A stretch of 64,000 bases of DNA from an uncultured Alphaproteobacteria bacterium (GCA_910576955.1 CAJTJB010000001.1:186001-250000), one strand, 5' to 3'; positions 40,630 through 50,476 are shown, counted from the stretch's first letter. The notes: generated by a model not told the origin, from the letters alone. Numbers and translations: made by a program.

Positions 40630-40633
40630 CGGT

Positions 40634-40834
40634 TTACTTTTTATTTTTTGTATTTATAAAAACATTTTGCTTTTCAAATACAAACAGTCCTTCGCGAACC
40701 AACTGCTTTGCCAGTTTGGAGTGCGGATATTTACTTAAATTATATAATAATTCGACAAACAGGCGATTAGTCTGTTTAAGGTTGGTTAAGTCGTTTTCAA
40801 AATCTTCATTTTGAATATTTTTTACTTTTTTCAT
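40634..40834 (-). CDS. Small hypothetical protein, 66 aa
   Basis: I do not recognise this short, basic, helical protein (LFVELLYNLSKYPHSKLAKQLV core). AAGGAA lies 8 nt before the ATG, which supports translation. It is in the gap between uup and pgpA with no overlapping gene. It has no signal peptide or membrane segment. Confidence 0.5.
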   Translation of the reverse strand: MKKVKNIQNEDFENDLTNLKQTNRLFVELLYNLSKYPHSKLAKQLVREGLFVFEKQNVFINTKNKK

Positions 40835-40917
40835 CTTATGATTCCTTATATAAAAAATGAGTCTTGATTGCTTAACCCTATAATTTTATATAAAGATTTT
40901 TTTTATTGGGTAACTTT

Positions 40918-42723
40918 TTATAGCGAACTTTTAAACATTTCTATCTCAAGCCACGCTGTTTCTTTGGAATCTTTTTCTTTTTTCAACTCTTCAAGACGGG
41001 TGGTGAGTGTGTAAAACTTTTGATTATCTTTCATATACAAATCAGGCGCTGACAATTCCGCTTCCGTGGCGGCAATCTTTTTTTCCAATTGTTCAATTTC
41101 TGCCGGCAAGACTTCGTACAATCGCTGGTCTTTATAACTTAAACGCGGCGCTTTGGACTGCGGTGAAACTGCGGCTGCCGTACTTTTTTTCACGGATACA
41201 GGCTTAACCTCTTTTTTATTGCCGGCAATATATTTGTTATACAGCTCATCATAGCTGCCAATGTGCTCGATTATGGAGCCATCGCCTTTCATATACAGCA
41301 TTGAGGTCGTGATTTTATCCAGAAAATCGCGGTCGTGGCTGACGAGCAGGATTGTTCCCTGATATTCATCAAGCACCTCTTGCAGCAAATCCAACGTATC
41401 CATATCCAAATCATTCGTTGGTTCATCAAGCACCAAAAAATTTGACTCGCGCGCCAGTGATAACGCCAACATCAAACGGTTTTTCTCGCCTCCGGACAAA
41501 CAAGATACCGGGCTTTGCGCTTGTTCGGGCGTAAAAAGAAAATCTTTCAGATAGGCAATCACATGGCGGTAATGCCCGCGGACATAGATATGGTCGCCTT
41601 CGCCGCACAGCGTTCGCCATAATGTTTTTTCCGGGTCAAGCATAGCGCGGTTTTGGTCAAAATATGCCATTTCAAGATTTTTACCCAAGCGGACAAATCC
41701 TGAATCCGGCGCAAGATGTTGCGTTAATAATTTTATCAGCGTTGTTTTGCCCGAGCCGTTAGGTCCGACTATGCCGATACGGTTGCCTTTCATAACACGC
41801 AGCGAAAAATCTTTAACAATTTCGCGGTCACCGAATTTTTTAGAGATATGTTTGGCTTCCATAACCAATTTGGAGCGCACGGCTGCTTCTTTGATTTCCA
41901 AATCTACCGAGCCCAGTTTTTTGACCTGTTCGCGGCGTTCCTGACGCAATTGCTGCAAACGGCGCAACCTCCCCTGATTGCGGCGGCGGCGAGCCGTGAC
42001 GCCTTTGTGCAGCCACTCGGTTTCTTCTTCCAATTTCTTATTTAAATATTTTTCTTTAATGATTTCCTGATTTAAAATTTCTTCCTGCCACTCTTCAAAC
42101 GCAGAAAAACCTTTGTTGTTTGAGTGCGTCATTCCTCTATCAAGCCAAATCGTTGCGTTTGACACGCGGTTTAGAAAAGAGCGGTCGTGGCTGATGACGA
42201 CAACGGCGCCGGTAAACTTTTTTACTATTTCTTCCAGCTTTTCAATTGTGGCAATATCCAGATGGTTGGTCGGCTCGTCTAACAACAGAATATCCGGCTC
42301 GGATATCAATGCACGGGCAAGGGCTGCTTTTTTACACTCGCCACCCGATGCGGTTTGCGGATTTGCTTCTGCGTTAATCTCAAGCTGTCCGATTAAGATA
42401 TCGGCTTTGTATGCCTGCTCTTCGGGATGTGTTGTTTCAAGCCCTGACAGAATGACGTCTTTAAGGGTTTTAAAGGCTGAAAAATCTGCCTCTTGCGCCA
42501 TATAAGACACTTTTATCCCCGGCTGGATAAAAACTTCGCCGTTGTCCGGCTCTATTGCTCCGGAGATTATTTTCAAAAGCGTTGACTTGCCGCTGCCGTT
42601 GCGCCCGACAAGGCAGATTTTATCGCCCTTGCATATATTTATGCTGACAGATGTAAACAACGGTTTGACGCCAAAAGTCAGGCTGATGTCGCGCAGGGTA
42701 TATATCGGAGCTTCATTTATCAT
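40918..42723 (-). CDS. uup: ABC-F ATPase, Uup type
   Basis: The 601-residue soluble protein has two ABC domains in tandem, each with Walker A (GRNGSGKS, GPNGSGKT), signature (ASGGECKKAALARAL, LSGGEKNRLMLAL) and Walker B (LLLDEPTNHLD, LVLDEPTNDLD), a linker of basic arms between them (RRRRNQGRLRRLQQLRQERR), and a C-terminal coiled coil characteristic of Uup. ABC-F proteins act on the ribosome, and Uup also affects precise transposon excision. I start at MINEAPIYTL; the longer frame begins with TTG and has no homology there. It stands alone. Confidence 0.9.
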   Translation of the reverse strand: MINEAPIYTLRDISLTFGVKPLFTSVSINICKGDKICLVGRNGSGKSTLLKIISGAIEPDNGEVFIQPGIKVSYMAQEADFSAFKTLKDVILSGLETTHPEEQAYKADILIGQLEINAEANPQTASGGECKKAALARALISEPDILLLDEPTNHLDIATIEKLEEIVKKFTGAVVVISHDRSFLNRVSNATIWLDRGMTHSNNKGFSAFEEWQEEILNQEIIKEKYLNKKLEEETEWLHKGVTARRRRNQGRLRRLQQLRQERREQVKKLGSVDLEIKEAAVRSKLVMEAKHISKKFGDREIVKDFSLRVMKGNRIGIVGPNGSGKTTLIKLLTQHLAPDSGFVRLGKNLEMAYFDQNRAMLDPEKTLWRTLCGEGDHIYVRGHYRHVIAYLKDFLFTPEQAQSPVSCLSGGEKNRLMLALSLARESNFLVLDEPTNDLDMDTLDLLQEVLDEYQGTILLVSHDRDFLDKITTSMLYMKGDGSIIEHIGSYDELYNKYIAGNKKEVKPVSVKKSTAAAVSPQSKAPRLSYKDQRLYEVLPAEIEQLEKKIAATEAELSAPDLYMKDNQKFYTLTTRLEELKKEKDSKETAWLEIEMFKSSL

Positions 42724-42866
42724 TTTTCTTTTATTTCCATTAGGATATCTTGCCAATTGAAATTTACATTCTGTGTTTTATACTATAATTTGTATTGAAA
42801 GCAATATTTTTTTGCTGTATGTTGGATTGTAGCAAACATAAAAAAATGACAGGGATGATGAGAGAT

Positions 42867-43991
42867 ATGAAAAAAGTTGTTTCGGTCTTTTGCGGACTGA
42901 TTGCATTTTCGGCTGTTACTGCCAATGCACAAATAGATTTGGGCGTCAGCGATATTCCTGACAACACAACCGGAGAAACGCTTGAACAGCAATTTGAGCA
43001 AAATTCGGACAGTCAGAAAAGCTTTTCTTTTTTTGATAAAGCTGTCAGCCTTTTCAGCTCTGCCAAACCGGCACAAGCTCCCAAAAACATCAGTATCGAG
43101 GAATTAACACAAAAAGCCGACAGCGGCGATGTTGAGGCTTTGCTTGATTTGGGGTATATGTACCTTTACGGAACAGACGGCATTACCGTTGACCATAAAC
43201 TCGCGCTCGACTATTATACAAAAGCAGCCGAAAAGAAAAATGCCGTGGCGCTTAATAACCTCGGCAGCCTTTATTTTAACGGTATCGGAACAAACGTTGA
43301 CTATCCGCGGGCTATCGGCTATTTTGACGAAGCGGCAAAGCTCGGAAGCGATGATGCGGCGGTCAATCTGGCCATTATCTATTTGGGTTCGGATGTCAAA
43401 AGCAAAAGTAAGGACGATTTGATTAAAGTTGCCGCCCTTTTGGAGCAGGCGCAGGCAAATAACAATATTGCCAAATATCTGTCAGGATATGCTTATATGA
43501 AAGGCTTTCTATTCAAACAAGATTATGCCAAAGCCTTTCCGTTAATCAAAGCGGCGGCTGATGCCGGATATGACGAGGCACAGCTGGTCTTATCGGATTT
43601 TTATATTAACGGATGGGGAACACCGAAAAATTATAACCGTGCGGTGCAATATCTGAAAAGTTCCGCAGCGCAGGGAAATGCCGAAGCTATGCTTAAGCTG
43701 GGGGATATACTTTCCGAAGGAAAAATTTATACCCGCAATATTATGAATGCGCATGTTCAATATAATATTGCCGCCGTTATGGGGATTGAGCAGGCGGCAG
43801 CCAAACGGGATACCCTTGAAAAAAACATTAAAATTGAAGATTTGCTGACAGTCCAATCCGAGGCGGAAGATTATGTTCCTGCGCCTTCAGAGCAGACATT
43901 ATTCATTCGGCAGACATACGGCAACAGCTTAAAGGCTTATATTGACCTTAATTTAAAAACGGCACGAAAACTTAAAGTTGCAGGAGAGTAA
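42867..43991 (+). CDS. Secreted Sel1-repeat protein
   Basis: The 374-residue protein has a signal peptide (MKKVVSVFCGLIAFSAVTANA/Q), a Gln/Ser-rich linker, then about six Sel1-like repeats from residue 80 to 320, for example ALLDLGYMYLYGTDGITVDHKLALDYYTKAAE and AMLKLGDILSEGKIYTRNIMNAHVQYNIAA. The units carry the A-x-x-x-L-G-x-x-Y and A-x-x-Y/W-x-x-x-A-A signature. Such solenoids scaffold protein complexes in the periplasm. ATG codons occur upstream, but the signal peptide and spacing favour 42867. The next gene begins 4 nt after the stop, so they are one operon. Confidence 0.85.
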   Translation: MKKVVSVFCGLIAFSAVTANAQIDLGVSDIPDNTTGETLEQQFEQNSDSQKSFSFFDKAVSLFSSAKPAQAPKNISIEELTQKADSGDVEALLDLGYMYLYGTDGITVDHKLALDYYTKAAEKKNAVALNNLGSLYFNGIGTNVDYPRAIGYFDEAAKLGSDDAAVNLAIIYLGSDVKSKSKDDLIKVAALLEQAQANNNIAKYLSGYAYMKGFLFKQDYAKAFPLIKAAADAGYDEAQLVLSDFYINGWGTPKNYNRAVQYLKSSAAQGNAEAMLKLGDILSEGKIYTRNIMNAHVQYNIAAVMGIEQAAAKRDTLEKNIKIEDLLTVQSEAEDYVPAPSEQTLFIRQTYGNSLKAYIDLNLKTARKLKVAGE

Positions 43992-43995
43992 AAAA

Positions 43996-44940
43996 GTGAA
44001 GGCATCCGCATTTTTTAATAAACTTGTTTCTTGGCTGGGGTTGTTTTTCTTTATTTTAGCTGCATATATGATTTACCGGCAGCTTTCCAAATATTCTTTG
44101 GAAGAGCTTAAAGAGGCGCTGTTGAGTATTCCTCGCATCAATTTGTTTTATGCGCTTGCCGCGTCATTTATCGGTTATATTGCCTTATCGACTTATGATT
44201 ATCTGGCATTAAGATATATTAAAAAGAAGCTTGCGGCGTGGAAATGGATTTTAACGGGATTTGTAGGATTTTCCGTTAGCAATAATGCCGGTCACGCTAT
44301 TGTATCCGGCGGAGCAGTACGCTACCGTTTTTACTCCCGCTGGGGAATCTCGCCGGCGGATATTGTCAAGATGGTTACTTTTTCGGGTTTTACTTATTTA
44401 GTAGCTTGCTTTTTTTTGATTATTATCGGCTATGTCTTAACGCCGGAACATGCCTTTGGCGGAAATGATTCTACGAAAATGTCAACATTTATCACTATGC
44501 TTTTATCGGTTATCGGCATTTTGATTTATTTGTGGGCGAGCCTTTATTATAAAAAAGATTTCATAATTAAAGGCGTTGATTTTAAAATGCCGGATTTCAA
44601 ACTGGCGTTAGAGCAAATTTTTATCGGCAGCCTTGATATTGTGATGGCTTCGTTAGTTCTCTATTCTGTTTTGATTTGTTTTGTGCAAATTGATTTTGTC
44701 ACCTTTATGGGAGCATTTATCATTGCGCAAGTTTTGGGCGTTTACAGCCAAGTTCCAGGCGGCTTGGGCGTTTTCGAGTTGGTTTTTTCAAATATCTTGC
44801 CGGGGCAGGATAATCAGGCTATTTTGTTTGGCGCATTAATTGCCTATCGGATTATATATTATCTGCTGCCATTAATCCTTTCCGGCATTGTGTTAGCCGG
44901 ATATGAGTATTATCGTTCCAAAAAAAATATTGATGCCTAA
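43996..44940 (+). CDS. LPG-synthase-TM/UPF0104 membrane protein (MprF flippase-domain family)
   Basis: The 314-residue protein has about eight membrane helices and matches the transmembrane domain of MprF and the stand-alone UPF0104 family. Key segments are SNNAGHAIVSGGAVRYRFYSRWGISPADIVKM and QVLGVYSQVPGGLGVFELVF. In MprF this domain flips lysyl-phosphatidylglycerol; the stand-alone proteins' lipid substrate is generally unknown, and no aminoacyl-transferase domain is attached here. GTG at 43996 is the likely start (GGAG 9 nt upstream). It sits 4 nt after the Sel1 gene and may work with it at the envelope. Confidence 0.82.
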   Translation: MKASAFFNKLVSWLGLFFFILAAYMIYRQLSKYSLEELKEALLSIPRINLFYALAASFIGYIALSTYDYLALRYIKKKLAAWKWILTGFVGFSVSNNAGHAIVSGGAVRYRFYSRWGISPADIVKMVTFSGFTYLVACFFLIIIGYVLTPEHAFGGNDSTKMSTFITMLLSVIGILIYLWASLYYKKDFIIKGVDFKMPDFKLALEQIFIGSLDIVMASLVLYSVLICFVQIDFVTFMGAFIIAQVLGVYSQVPGGLGVFELVFSNILPGQDNQAILFGALIAYRIIYYLLPLILSGIVLAGYEYYRSKKNIDA

Positions 44941-44948
44941 TAAAACTA

Positions 44949-44978
44949 AAAGCCGCCTAAATAGGCGGCTTTCTTTTT
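44949..44978. terminator. Bidirectional terminator between the UPF0104 gene and mscL
   Basis: AAAGCCGCCTA/TAGGCGGCTTT, an 11-bp perfect stem with an AA loop, is followed by CTTTTTAT, close after the plus-strand stop and just beyond the mscL stop. Confidence 0.88.
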
Positions 44979-44993
44979 ATCTGCTTGCTTAAT

Positions 44994-45428
44994 CTATTTT
45001 AACTCTGATGTGCAGTGCGGACAACGGCAAGCTTTTAATGGGATTTCCGTGCAGCAATACGGACAAGTTTTGGTTGTCGGTTCGGCAGCCTTTTCCTCGG
45101 CTTCCTCTTTAGTCATTTTTTCCTGCAGTTTGTTGATAGCCTTAATCAAAATGAAAACGGCAAATGCAACAATCAAAAAGCTAATCAAAGCATTGATAAA
45201 CAAACCATAGTTAATTGACACAGGGTTTTCTCCCGAGGTCAGAACCAGTTTCAAATCTGAAAAATCAACTTTGCCCAGCAACAAGCCAATCGGCGGCATC
45301 AAAACATCTTTAACGAGCGAATCGACAATCTTGCCGAACGCAGCACCGATAATGATACCGACGGCCATATCGATAACATTGCCGCGCATTGCAAATTTTT
45401 TAAATTCAGAAACAAAATTTTTAAACAT
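44994..45428 (-). CDS. mscL: Large-conductance mechanosensitive channel MscL with C-terminal zinc ribbon
   Basis: The 144-residue channel releases solutes at high membrane tension. N-terminal FVSEFKKFAMRGNVIDMAVGIIIGAAF, the first helix, and the second helix ALISFLIVAFAVFILIKAINKL are typical. A cytoplasmic coiled segment rich in Glu/Lys follows, then a Cys4 zinc ribbon (CPYC...CRCPHC), an extension known in some but not all MscL proteins. I start at MFKNFV because AGGAGAG lies 4 nt before it; the ATG five codons upstream would bury the SD. It begins 22 nt after rbfA and may be the tail of the nusA-infB operon. Confidence 0.93.
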   Translation of the reverse strand: MFKNFVSEFKKFAMRGNVIDMAVGIIIGAAFGKIVDSLVKDVLMPPIGLLLGKVDFSDLKLVLTSGENPVSINYGLFINALISFLIVAFAVFILIKAINKLQEKMTKEEAEEKAAEPTTKTCPYCCTEIPLKACRCPHCTSELK

Positions 45429-45449
45429 ATTACTCTCCTTCATAGGGGG

Positions 45450-45848
45450 TTAGTTCTCGTCTTTGCGTTCCAAATCTTTGGCAACTTTCGGGTCGCGCAA
45501 AAGTTTTTCTATCCGGTCAACTTCGGCAAAAGACGTATCCATCCGAAAATTGATGTCCGGCGTGTAACGCAGTTTCAATTTAGAAGCAATCAGTTTTTTC
45601 ATCCCTCTTGCTTCCGCATTCAAATCATCTTCAAGCTGCCCGAGATTTTGCCCGTTTAAGGTCATAAAATATACCGTACACAGTTTTAAATCCGGTGAGA
45701 TATCAACATCCGTTATGGTGATAAAATGATTTGAAATCAGAGGATTGCGAACTTCTCCGCGCTCCAATGCGCCGGCGATAATCTTTTTTATCTCCTGTGC
45801 TACGCGCAATTGGCGCTGGGATGGTTCTTTGGCACTGGTCAAAACCAT
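45450..45848 (-). CDS. rbfA: Ribosome-binding factor A
   Basis: The 132-residue KH-fold protein binds the 30S subunit during 16S rRNA 5'-end maturation. It shows SQRQLRVAQEIKKIIAGAL, ITITDVDISPDLKLCTVYFM and LRYTPDINFRMDTSFAEVDRIEKLL, the family hallmarks. AAGGAG precedes the ATG. It follows infB after 11 nt. In many bacteria truB and rpsO come next; here mscL does. Confidence 0.95.
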   Translation of the reverse strand: MVLTSAKEPSQRQLRVAQEIKKIIAGALERGEVRNPLISNHFITITDVDISPDLKLCTVYFMTLNGQNLGQLEDDLNAEARGMKKLIASKLKLRYTPDINFRMDTSFAEVDRIEKLLRDPKVAKDLERKDEN

Positions 45849-45859
45849 ATTTTTTCTCC

Positions 45860-48340
45860 TTACAGTTTGGCGGCGATAGTTTCTATCTCATAACATTCGA
45901 TATAGTCGCCGACCTGAATATCGTTATAGTTTTCAAAACTCATACCGCATTCATAGCCTTCTTTAACCTCTTTTACATCTTCCTTAAAGCGTTTCAGCTG
46001 CGCCAAGTTGCCATCGTGGATTACAACGTTATCACGCAACAGGCGAACTTTTGCCCCACGCTTTACCATACCTTCGGTTATCATACAGCCGCCGACTTTG
46101 CCCACACCTGTAATATTAAAGACGTTGCGGATTTCGGCATAGCCGAGGAATTTCTCACGCAATTCAGGAGAAAGCAAGCCCTCAAGACCTTTCTTCACAT
46201 CGTCTGCGACATCGTAAATAATCGAGTAATAGCGAATATCTATGCCATCGCGGCGGGCCATATCGCGAGCCTGCGGAATAGCGCGGACATTAAAGCCGAT
46301 AATAAACGCATCGGAAGCCTTTGCCAATGTTACATCCGACTCAGAAATTGGACCGACGGCAGAGTGCAAAACGTGAACGGAAACTTCGTCGTTTGAAAGT
46401 TTGGTAATCGTTCCTTCAATCGCCTCAATAGAACCTTGAACATCGGCCTTAATGATAACAGCCAACTGTTTGGATTCTCCGGATTTAATTTTATCAAGCA
46501 TTTGTTCCATTGCGGATTTGGCACTCTTAACCAATTTAGCTTCACGCTCTTTTCTGATACGATAGCTTGTCACTTCGCGCGCCTGATTTTCATCTTTGAC
46601 AATGATAAAGTCATCACCGGCAGACGGTGTTCCCTGCAGACCCAACACCTCAACCGGTGTGGCAGGCGCAGCTTCAAACACTTTTTTACCGTGTTCGTTA
46701 AACATCGCGCGGACGTGTCCCCATTCTTTGCCGGCTATGCAGACTTCGCCGACTTTCAATGTGCCGTTTTGAACCAATACGGTTGCCACATTACCGCGGC
46801 CTTTTTCCATTTTCGCCTCAATGACAACACCTTCGGCAACACGGTTCGGATTGGCTTTCAAATCTAAAATTTCAGCCTGCAGCAAAATTGCCTCGACCAA
46901 TTTATCAATGTTTATGCGCTTTTTGGCGGAAACTTCCGCACACAAGCATTCGCCGCCCATTTCTTCAACAGCAATACCATGCTGTAAAAGTTCGGTTTTA
47001 ACTTTCATCGGGTCTGCTCCCGGCAGGTCGATTTTGTTAATCGCCACAACAATCGGCACATTCGCAGCCTGTGCGTGGCGGATAGCTTCCACCGTTTGCG
47101 GCTTAATACCATCGTTAGCAGCCACAACAAGCACAACAATATCCGTTACCTTTGCACCGCGGGCACGCATTTCTGAAAAGGCCTCGTGTCCCGGTGTATC
47201 AATAAACGTGATTTTCTGATTATTATTGATAGTAATCTGGTACGCACCGATATGCTGGGTGATGCCACCAGCTTCGCGAGCGGCGACATTGGTTTCGCGC
47301 AAAGCATCCAGCAAAGATGTCTTACCGTGGTCAACGTGTCCCATAACCGTTACAACCGGCGCACGCGGCAACAGGTCTGCCTCGGTATCTTTTGGTCCGG
47401 CCAACCCCTCTTCGACATCGCTTTCGGCAACACGCTTAAACTTGTGCCCCATTTCCTCAACGACAATCTGCGCCGTATCGGCATCAATTGCCTGATTGAT
47501 GGTTGCCATAACACCTAGAGCCATCAGCTTTTTAATCACATCCGAGCTTTTTTCCGCCATACGGTTTGCCAAATCTTGCACGGTGATAATTTCCGGAATA
47601 ATGACTTCCTTAATAATCTTCTCCTGCGGAGCTTGCTGCACCTGCGGTTTCGGTGTTTTTTTCTTAAAGCGGCGACGCGGCGCACCATAGCCGTAATCAT
47701 CATCCTCGTCATCGTTAAACATATACGAATTAACGTTGATTTTTGCATTGCGCTTCGGCGTTTCAAAACTACGCTTTTGAATCTTTTTACGCTCCTGCTC
47801 AAACGTTTCTTCGCGCGTTAACGGCTTGTTGCTTTCGACTACCGGCGTTTTTTTGCCTTTTTTAGCATAGTAGTCGTCATCTTCTTCATCGTAATCGTCT
47901 TTTTTATCTTTATATTTATTATGCGTTTTAGACTCATTTTCAGGGAAAGCCGGTGCGGCAGGCGTTTTTTTCTCCTGCTGGGCAGCATTTTTCTCTGCGG
48001 CAGCTTTTTCAGCTTCGGCCTTTGCCTTTTCTTCTTCCTGCTGTTTTCTTAAAGCTTCTGCCTCTTCGCGCTGTTTTTTGCGCAACAGTTCTTTTTCTTC
48101 TTCTTCCTGTTTTCTTTTGGCATCGTGCTCTTTAGCTTTTGCCAAAAGCTCTAACTTCTGCGCCAAAGCTTCATCAATCTCTGCAGCTGATTTTGCCGGA
48201 GTTTGCTGCTGCACAAATCTCTTTTTTCTTACTTCAACCTGCACAACTTTACGCCCTTCCGAATTAAGGGAGTTGTTAGGCCTTTTCATTGAGAGGGTTT
48301 TTCCGGATAATGTTAGTTTTTTGCCATTATCTTCTGTCAT
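45860..48340 (-). CDS. infB: Translation initiation factor IF-2
   Basis: The 826-residue protein delivers initiator tRNA to the 30S subunit. It has a short IF2-associated N-terminal segment (LTLSGKTLSMKR), a charged Lys/Glu/Ala-rich coiled region to about residue 160, a second IF2-N domain (TVQDLANRMAEKSSDVIKKLMALG), and a G domain with GHVDHGKTS, DTPGHEAF and NKID near residues 330-470. Domains II, III and IV follow with GMSFENYNDIQVGDYIECYE at the end. The start overlaps the ylxR stop by 4 nt. It is smaller than most alphaproteobacterial IF-2 proteins because the N-terminal region is short. Confidence 0.97.
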   Translation of the reverse strand: MTEDNGKKLTLSGKTLSMKRPNNSLNSEGRKVVQVEVRKKRFVQQQTPAKSAAEIDEALAQKLELLAKAKEHDAKRKQEEEEKELLRKKQREEAEALRKQQEEEKAKAEAEKAAAEKNAAQQEKKTPAAPAFPENESKTHNKYKDKKDDYDEEDDDYYAKKGKKTPVVESNKPLTREETFEQERKKIQKRSFETPKRNAKINVNSYMFNDDEDDDYGYGAPRRRFKKKTPKPQVQQAPQEKIIKEVIIPEIITVQDLANRMAEKSSDVIKKLMALGVMATINQAIDADTAQIVVEEMGHKFKRVAESDVEEGLAGPKDTEADLLPRAPVVTVMGHVDHGKTSLLDALRETNVAAREAGGITQHIGAYQITINNNQKITFIDTPGHEAFSEMRARGAKVTDIVVLVVAANDGIKPQTVEAIRHAQAANVPIVVAINKIDLPGADPMKVKTELLQHGIAVEEMGGECLCAEVSAKKRINIDKLVEAILLQAEILDLKANPNRVAEGVVIEAKMEKGRGNVATVLVQNGTLKVGEVCIAGKEWGHVRAMFNEHGKKVFEAAPATPVEVLGLQGTPSAGDDFIIVKDENQAREVTSYRIRKEREAKLVKSAKSAMEQMLDKIKSGESKQLAVIIKADVQGSIEAIEGTITKLSNDEVSVHVLHSAVGPISESDVTLAKASDAFIIGFNVRAIPQARDMARRDGIDIRYYSIIYDVADDVKKGLEGLLSPELREKFLGYAEIRNVFNITGVGKVGGCMITEGMVKRGAKVRLLRDNVVIHDGNLAQLKRFKEDVKEVKEGYECGMSFENYNDIQVGDYIECYEIETIAAKL

Positions 48341-48924
48341 TCGTTATCTTCTCCGTTTACATTTATAAAGTTTTGATACTTTTTTAAATTATTATAGACC
48401 ATACGGGACGCATCACTTTTTAAAACCGCAATATGAACCGTATTTTCTTTATTTAATGTCCTATCTAATTCATCTATACTAAATAAATTAAATATTTCAA
48501 TATTTTTAGCAAGAAATGCCATTTTTTCTTGTCCGTCATGACCGGCATTTGCTGCCTCAATGATAAATTCCACGTTATTTTTTTTGATGGCCTCTTTAAC
48601 TTTTTCAAACCCCGTAACCAACGCACCGGATTTGCGCGCTAAATTTATGCTGTCCAACGCTTTTTGTTTGATTAGATTTTCTACCGTTTCGATAAAGCCG
48701 TCGGCAATTTTCAGGCAATGCCGGCTGACTTTATGAAACAGTTTCTTTTCAAGAGCTTTTGCCAAAGAGAGCTTGTTGTTTGTGACATACATTCCTTTTG
48801 CCGGCAGTTTTTTGTTAAAGTCCGGCAAGAGTTCGTTGTTAAGCTCGACAAAGCGCAGCAACTCGCTTATCGGCTTAACCGTTCCGTCCAAAATGCATTT
48901 GCGCTCAACCTGCTCTCTTGACAT
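48337..48924 (-). CDS. YlxR (DUF448)-L7Ae-like RNA-binding fusion protein
   Basis: The 195-residue protein joins an N-terminal YlxR domain (MSREQVERKCILDGTVKPIS, residues 1-85) to an L7Ae/L30e-like RNA-binding domain (GALVTGFEKVKEAIKKNNVEFII, about 110-190). This fusion between nusA and infB is usual in alphaproteobacteria and probably acts in rRNA processing or ribosome assembly. I start at 48924, which follows AGAGG after 5 nt. It overlaps infB by 4 nt and follows nusA by about 11 nt. Confidence 0.9.
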   Translation of the reverse strand: MSREQVERKCILDGTVKPISELLRFVELNNELLPDFNKKLPAKGMYVTNNKLSLAKALEKKLFHKVSRHCLKIADGFIETVENLIKQKALDSINLARKSGALVTGFEKVKEAIKKNNVEFIIEAANAGHDGQEKMAFLAKNIEIFNLFSIDELDRTLNKENTVHIAVLKSDASRMVYNNLKKYQNFINVNGEDNE

Positions 48925-48935
48925 TTCAGCCTCTC

Positions 48936-50453
48936 TTATTTGCTTTCTTCGTCTGCAAACCAATGTTCGCGGGCGGCCATAATGATGCGGTTGGCTTCAA
49001 CCTCGGTGATGGTATCTTCACCCAAAATTTCACGCAATTCATCAGCAGCCAGATCAGCCAAGTCGTCCAACGTCTTTACGCCGCTTTCGGCAAGGCTCAA
49101 AATCATTTCCTGATCAAGCCCGGCGATGGTTTTTAAGCTGTCATCCACGCCGAGGGTCTTGCTTTTTTCGATAAATTCTTCATTGCGTTTGGCAACAAAG
49201 GCTTTAGCGCGGTTTTGCAACTCGGCAGCCAAATCTTCATCAAAGCCGTCAATGGATGCCAACTCGGCAACATCTACCATCGCGATTTCATCTACGGTTG
49301 AGAAACCTTCGGAAATCAAGACATGAGCAATCATTTCATCCACATCCAACGCCGAAACAAAACGTTCGGAACGGATACGGTTTTCATTTGCACGGCGTTC
49401 GCGTTCCTGCTCTTCGGTCAAGATGTCAATATCTGCCATCAATAGCTGGGAGGCTAATTTTACATTTTGCCCGCGGCGACCGATGGCAATTGAATACTGT
49501 TCGTCAGAAACGACAACTTCGATACGGTTATTTTCTTCATCCAACACAACTTTGCTGACTTCTGCCGGAGCCAAAGCGCTGACAATATACTGCGCACGGT
49601 CTGCAGAATACGGCACGATGTCGATTTTCTCGCCTTGCAGTTCGGTAACGACGGCCTGAACGCGGATACCGCGCAAACCAACGCACGCGCCGACCGGGTC
49701 AATTGAGGAATCTTTAGCGCGAACGGCGATTTTGGCTTTTGAACCGGCATCGCGGGCGCAGCCCATAATCTCAATCAATCCGTCATAAATTTCCGGCACT
49801 TCGGATGTAAACAATTTTGCCATAAATTCCGGACAGGTACGGGAGAGGAAAATCTGCGGACCGCGGGTTTCGCGGCGGACATCCAACACATACGCACGTA
49901 CGCGGTCACCGGCTTTGAAGTTTTCTCTCGGGATGATTTCATCACGGCGGAGAATCGCCTCGGCTTTGCCCATATCAATAATGACATTGCCAAACTCAAC
50001 CCGTTTAACCGTTCCGTTAATGATGGTGCCGATTTTCTCTTTGTATTCTTCATATTGCTTGTTACGTTCGGCTTCACGAACCTTTTGGGTGATTACCTGC
50101 TTGGCGGTTTGTGCGGCAATGCGTCCGAAATCAATCGGCGGGAGCTGGTCTATAATATATTCGCCTACTTTAATATCCGGATTGATTCTCTGCGCCTCTG
50201 CCAATGTCAGCTCGGTGGTTTCATTCTCAATCACATCCACAACCGCACGATAGCGCGCCAGTGTAATGGCGCCAGTTTTGCGGTTAATATTAACGCGGAT
50301 GTCGTGTTCAAAGCCGTATTTGGAACGTCCGGCCTTTTGAATAGCCTGTTCCATAGCATCAAACACATCTTCGCGATCAATATTTTTTTCTCTGGCAACA
50401 GTGTCTGCGACCATTAGAATTTCGGGTCTGGGCATATTAACAATATTTTCCAT
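48936..50453 (-). CDS. nusA: Transcription termination/antitermination factor NusA
   Basis: The 505-residue protein has an N-terminal RNA-polymerase-binding domain (PRPEILMVADTVAREKNI), an S1 domain (GTIINGTVKRVEFGNVIIDM), two KH domains (VGACVGLRGIRVQAVVTEL and SIAIGRRGQNVKLASQLL) and two acidic C-terminal helix-hairpin-helix repeats (DVDEMIAHVLISEGFSTVDE, then a second). It modulates pausing, intrinsic termination and rRNA antitermination, which bears on the terminator-bearing leader RNAs in this window. AGAGGA precedes the ATG. It lies 23 nt after rimP. Confidence 0.97.
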   Translation of the reverse strand: MENIVNMPRPEILMVADTVAREKNIDREDVFDAMEQAIQKAGRSKYGFEHDIRVNINRKTGAITLARYRAVVDVIENETTELTLAEAQRINPDIKVGEYIIDQLPPIDFGRIAAQTAKQVITQKVREAERNKQYEEYKEKIGTIINGTVKRVEFGNVIIDMGKAEAILRRDEIIPRENFKAGDRVRAYVLDVRRETRGPQIFLSRTCPEFMAKLFTSEVPEIYDGLIEIMGCARDAGSKAKIAVRAKDSSIDPVGACVGLRGIRVQAVVTELQGEKIDIVPYSADRAQYIVSALAPAEVSKVVLDEENNRIEVVVSDEQYSIAIGRRGQNVKLASQLLMADIDILTEEQERERRANENRIRSERFVSALDVDEMIAHVLISEGFSTVDEIAMVDVAELASIDGFDEDLAAELQNRAKAFVAKRNEEFIEKSKTLGVDDSLKTIAGLDQEMILSLAESGVKTLDDLADLAADELREILGEDTITEVEANRIIMAAREHWFADEESK

Positions 50454-50476
50454 AGTATCCTCTTTTAGGGTTAAAG

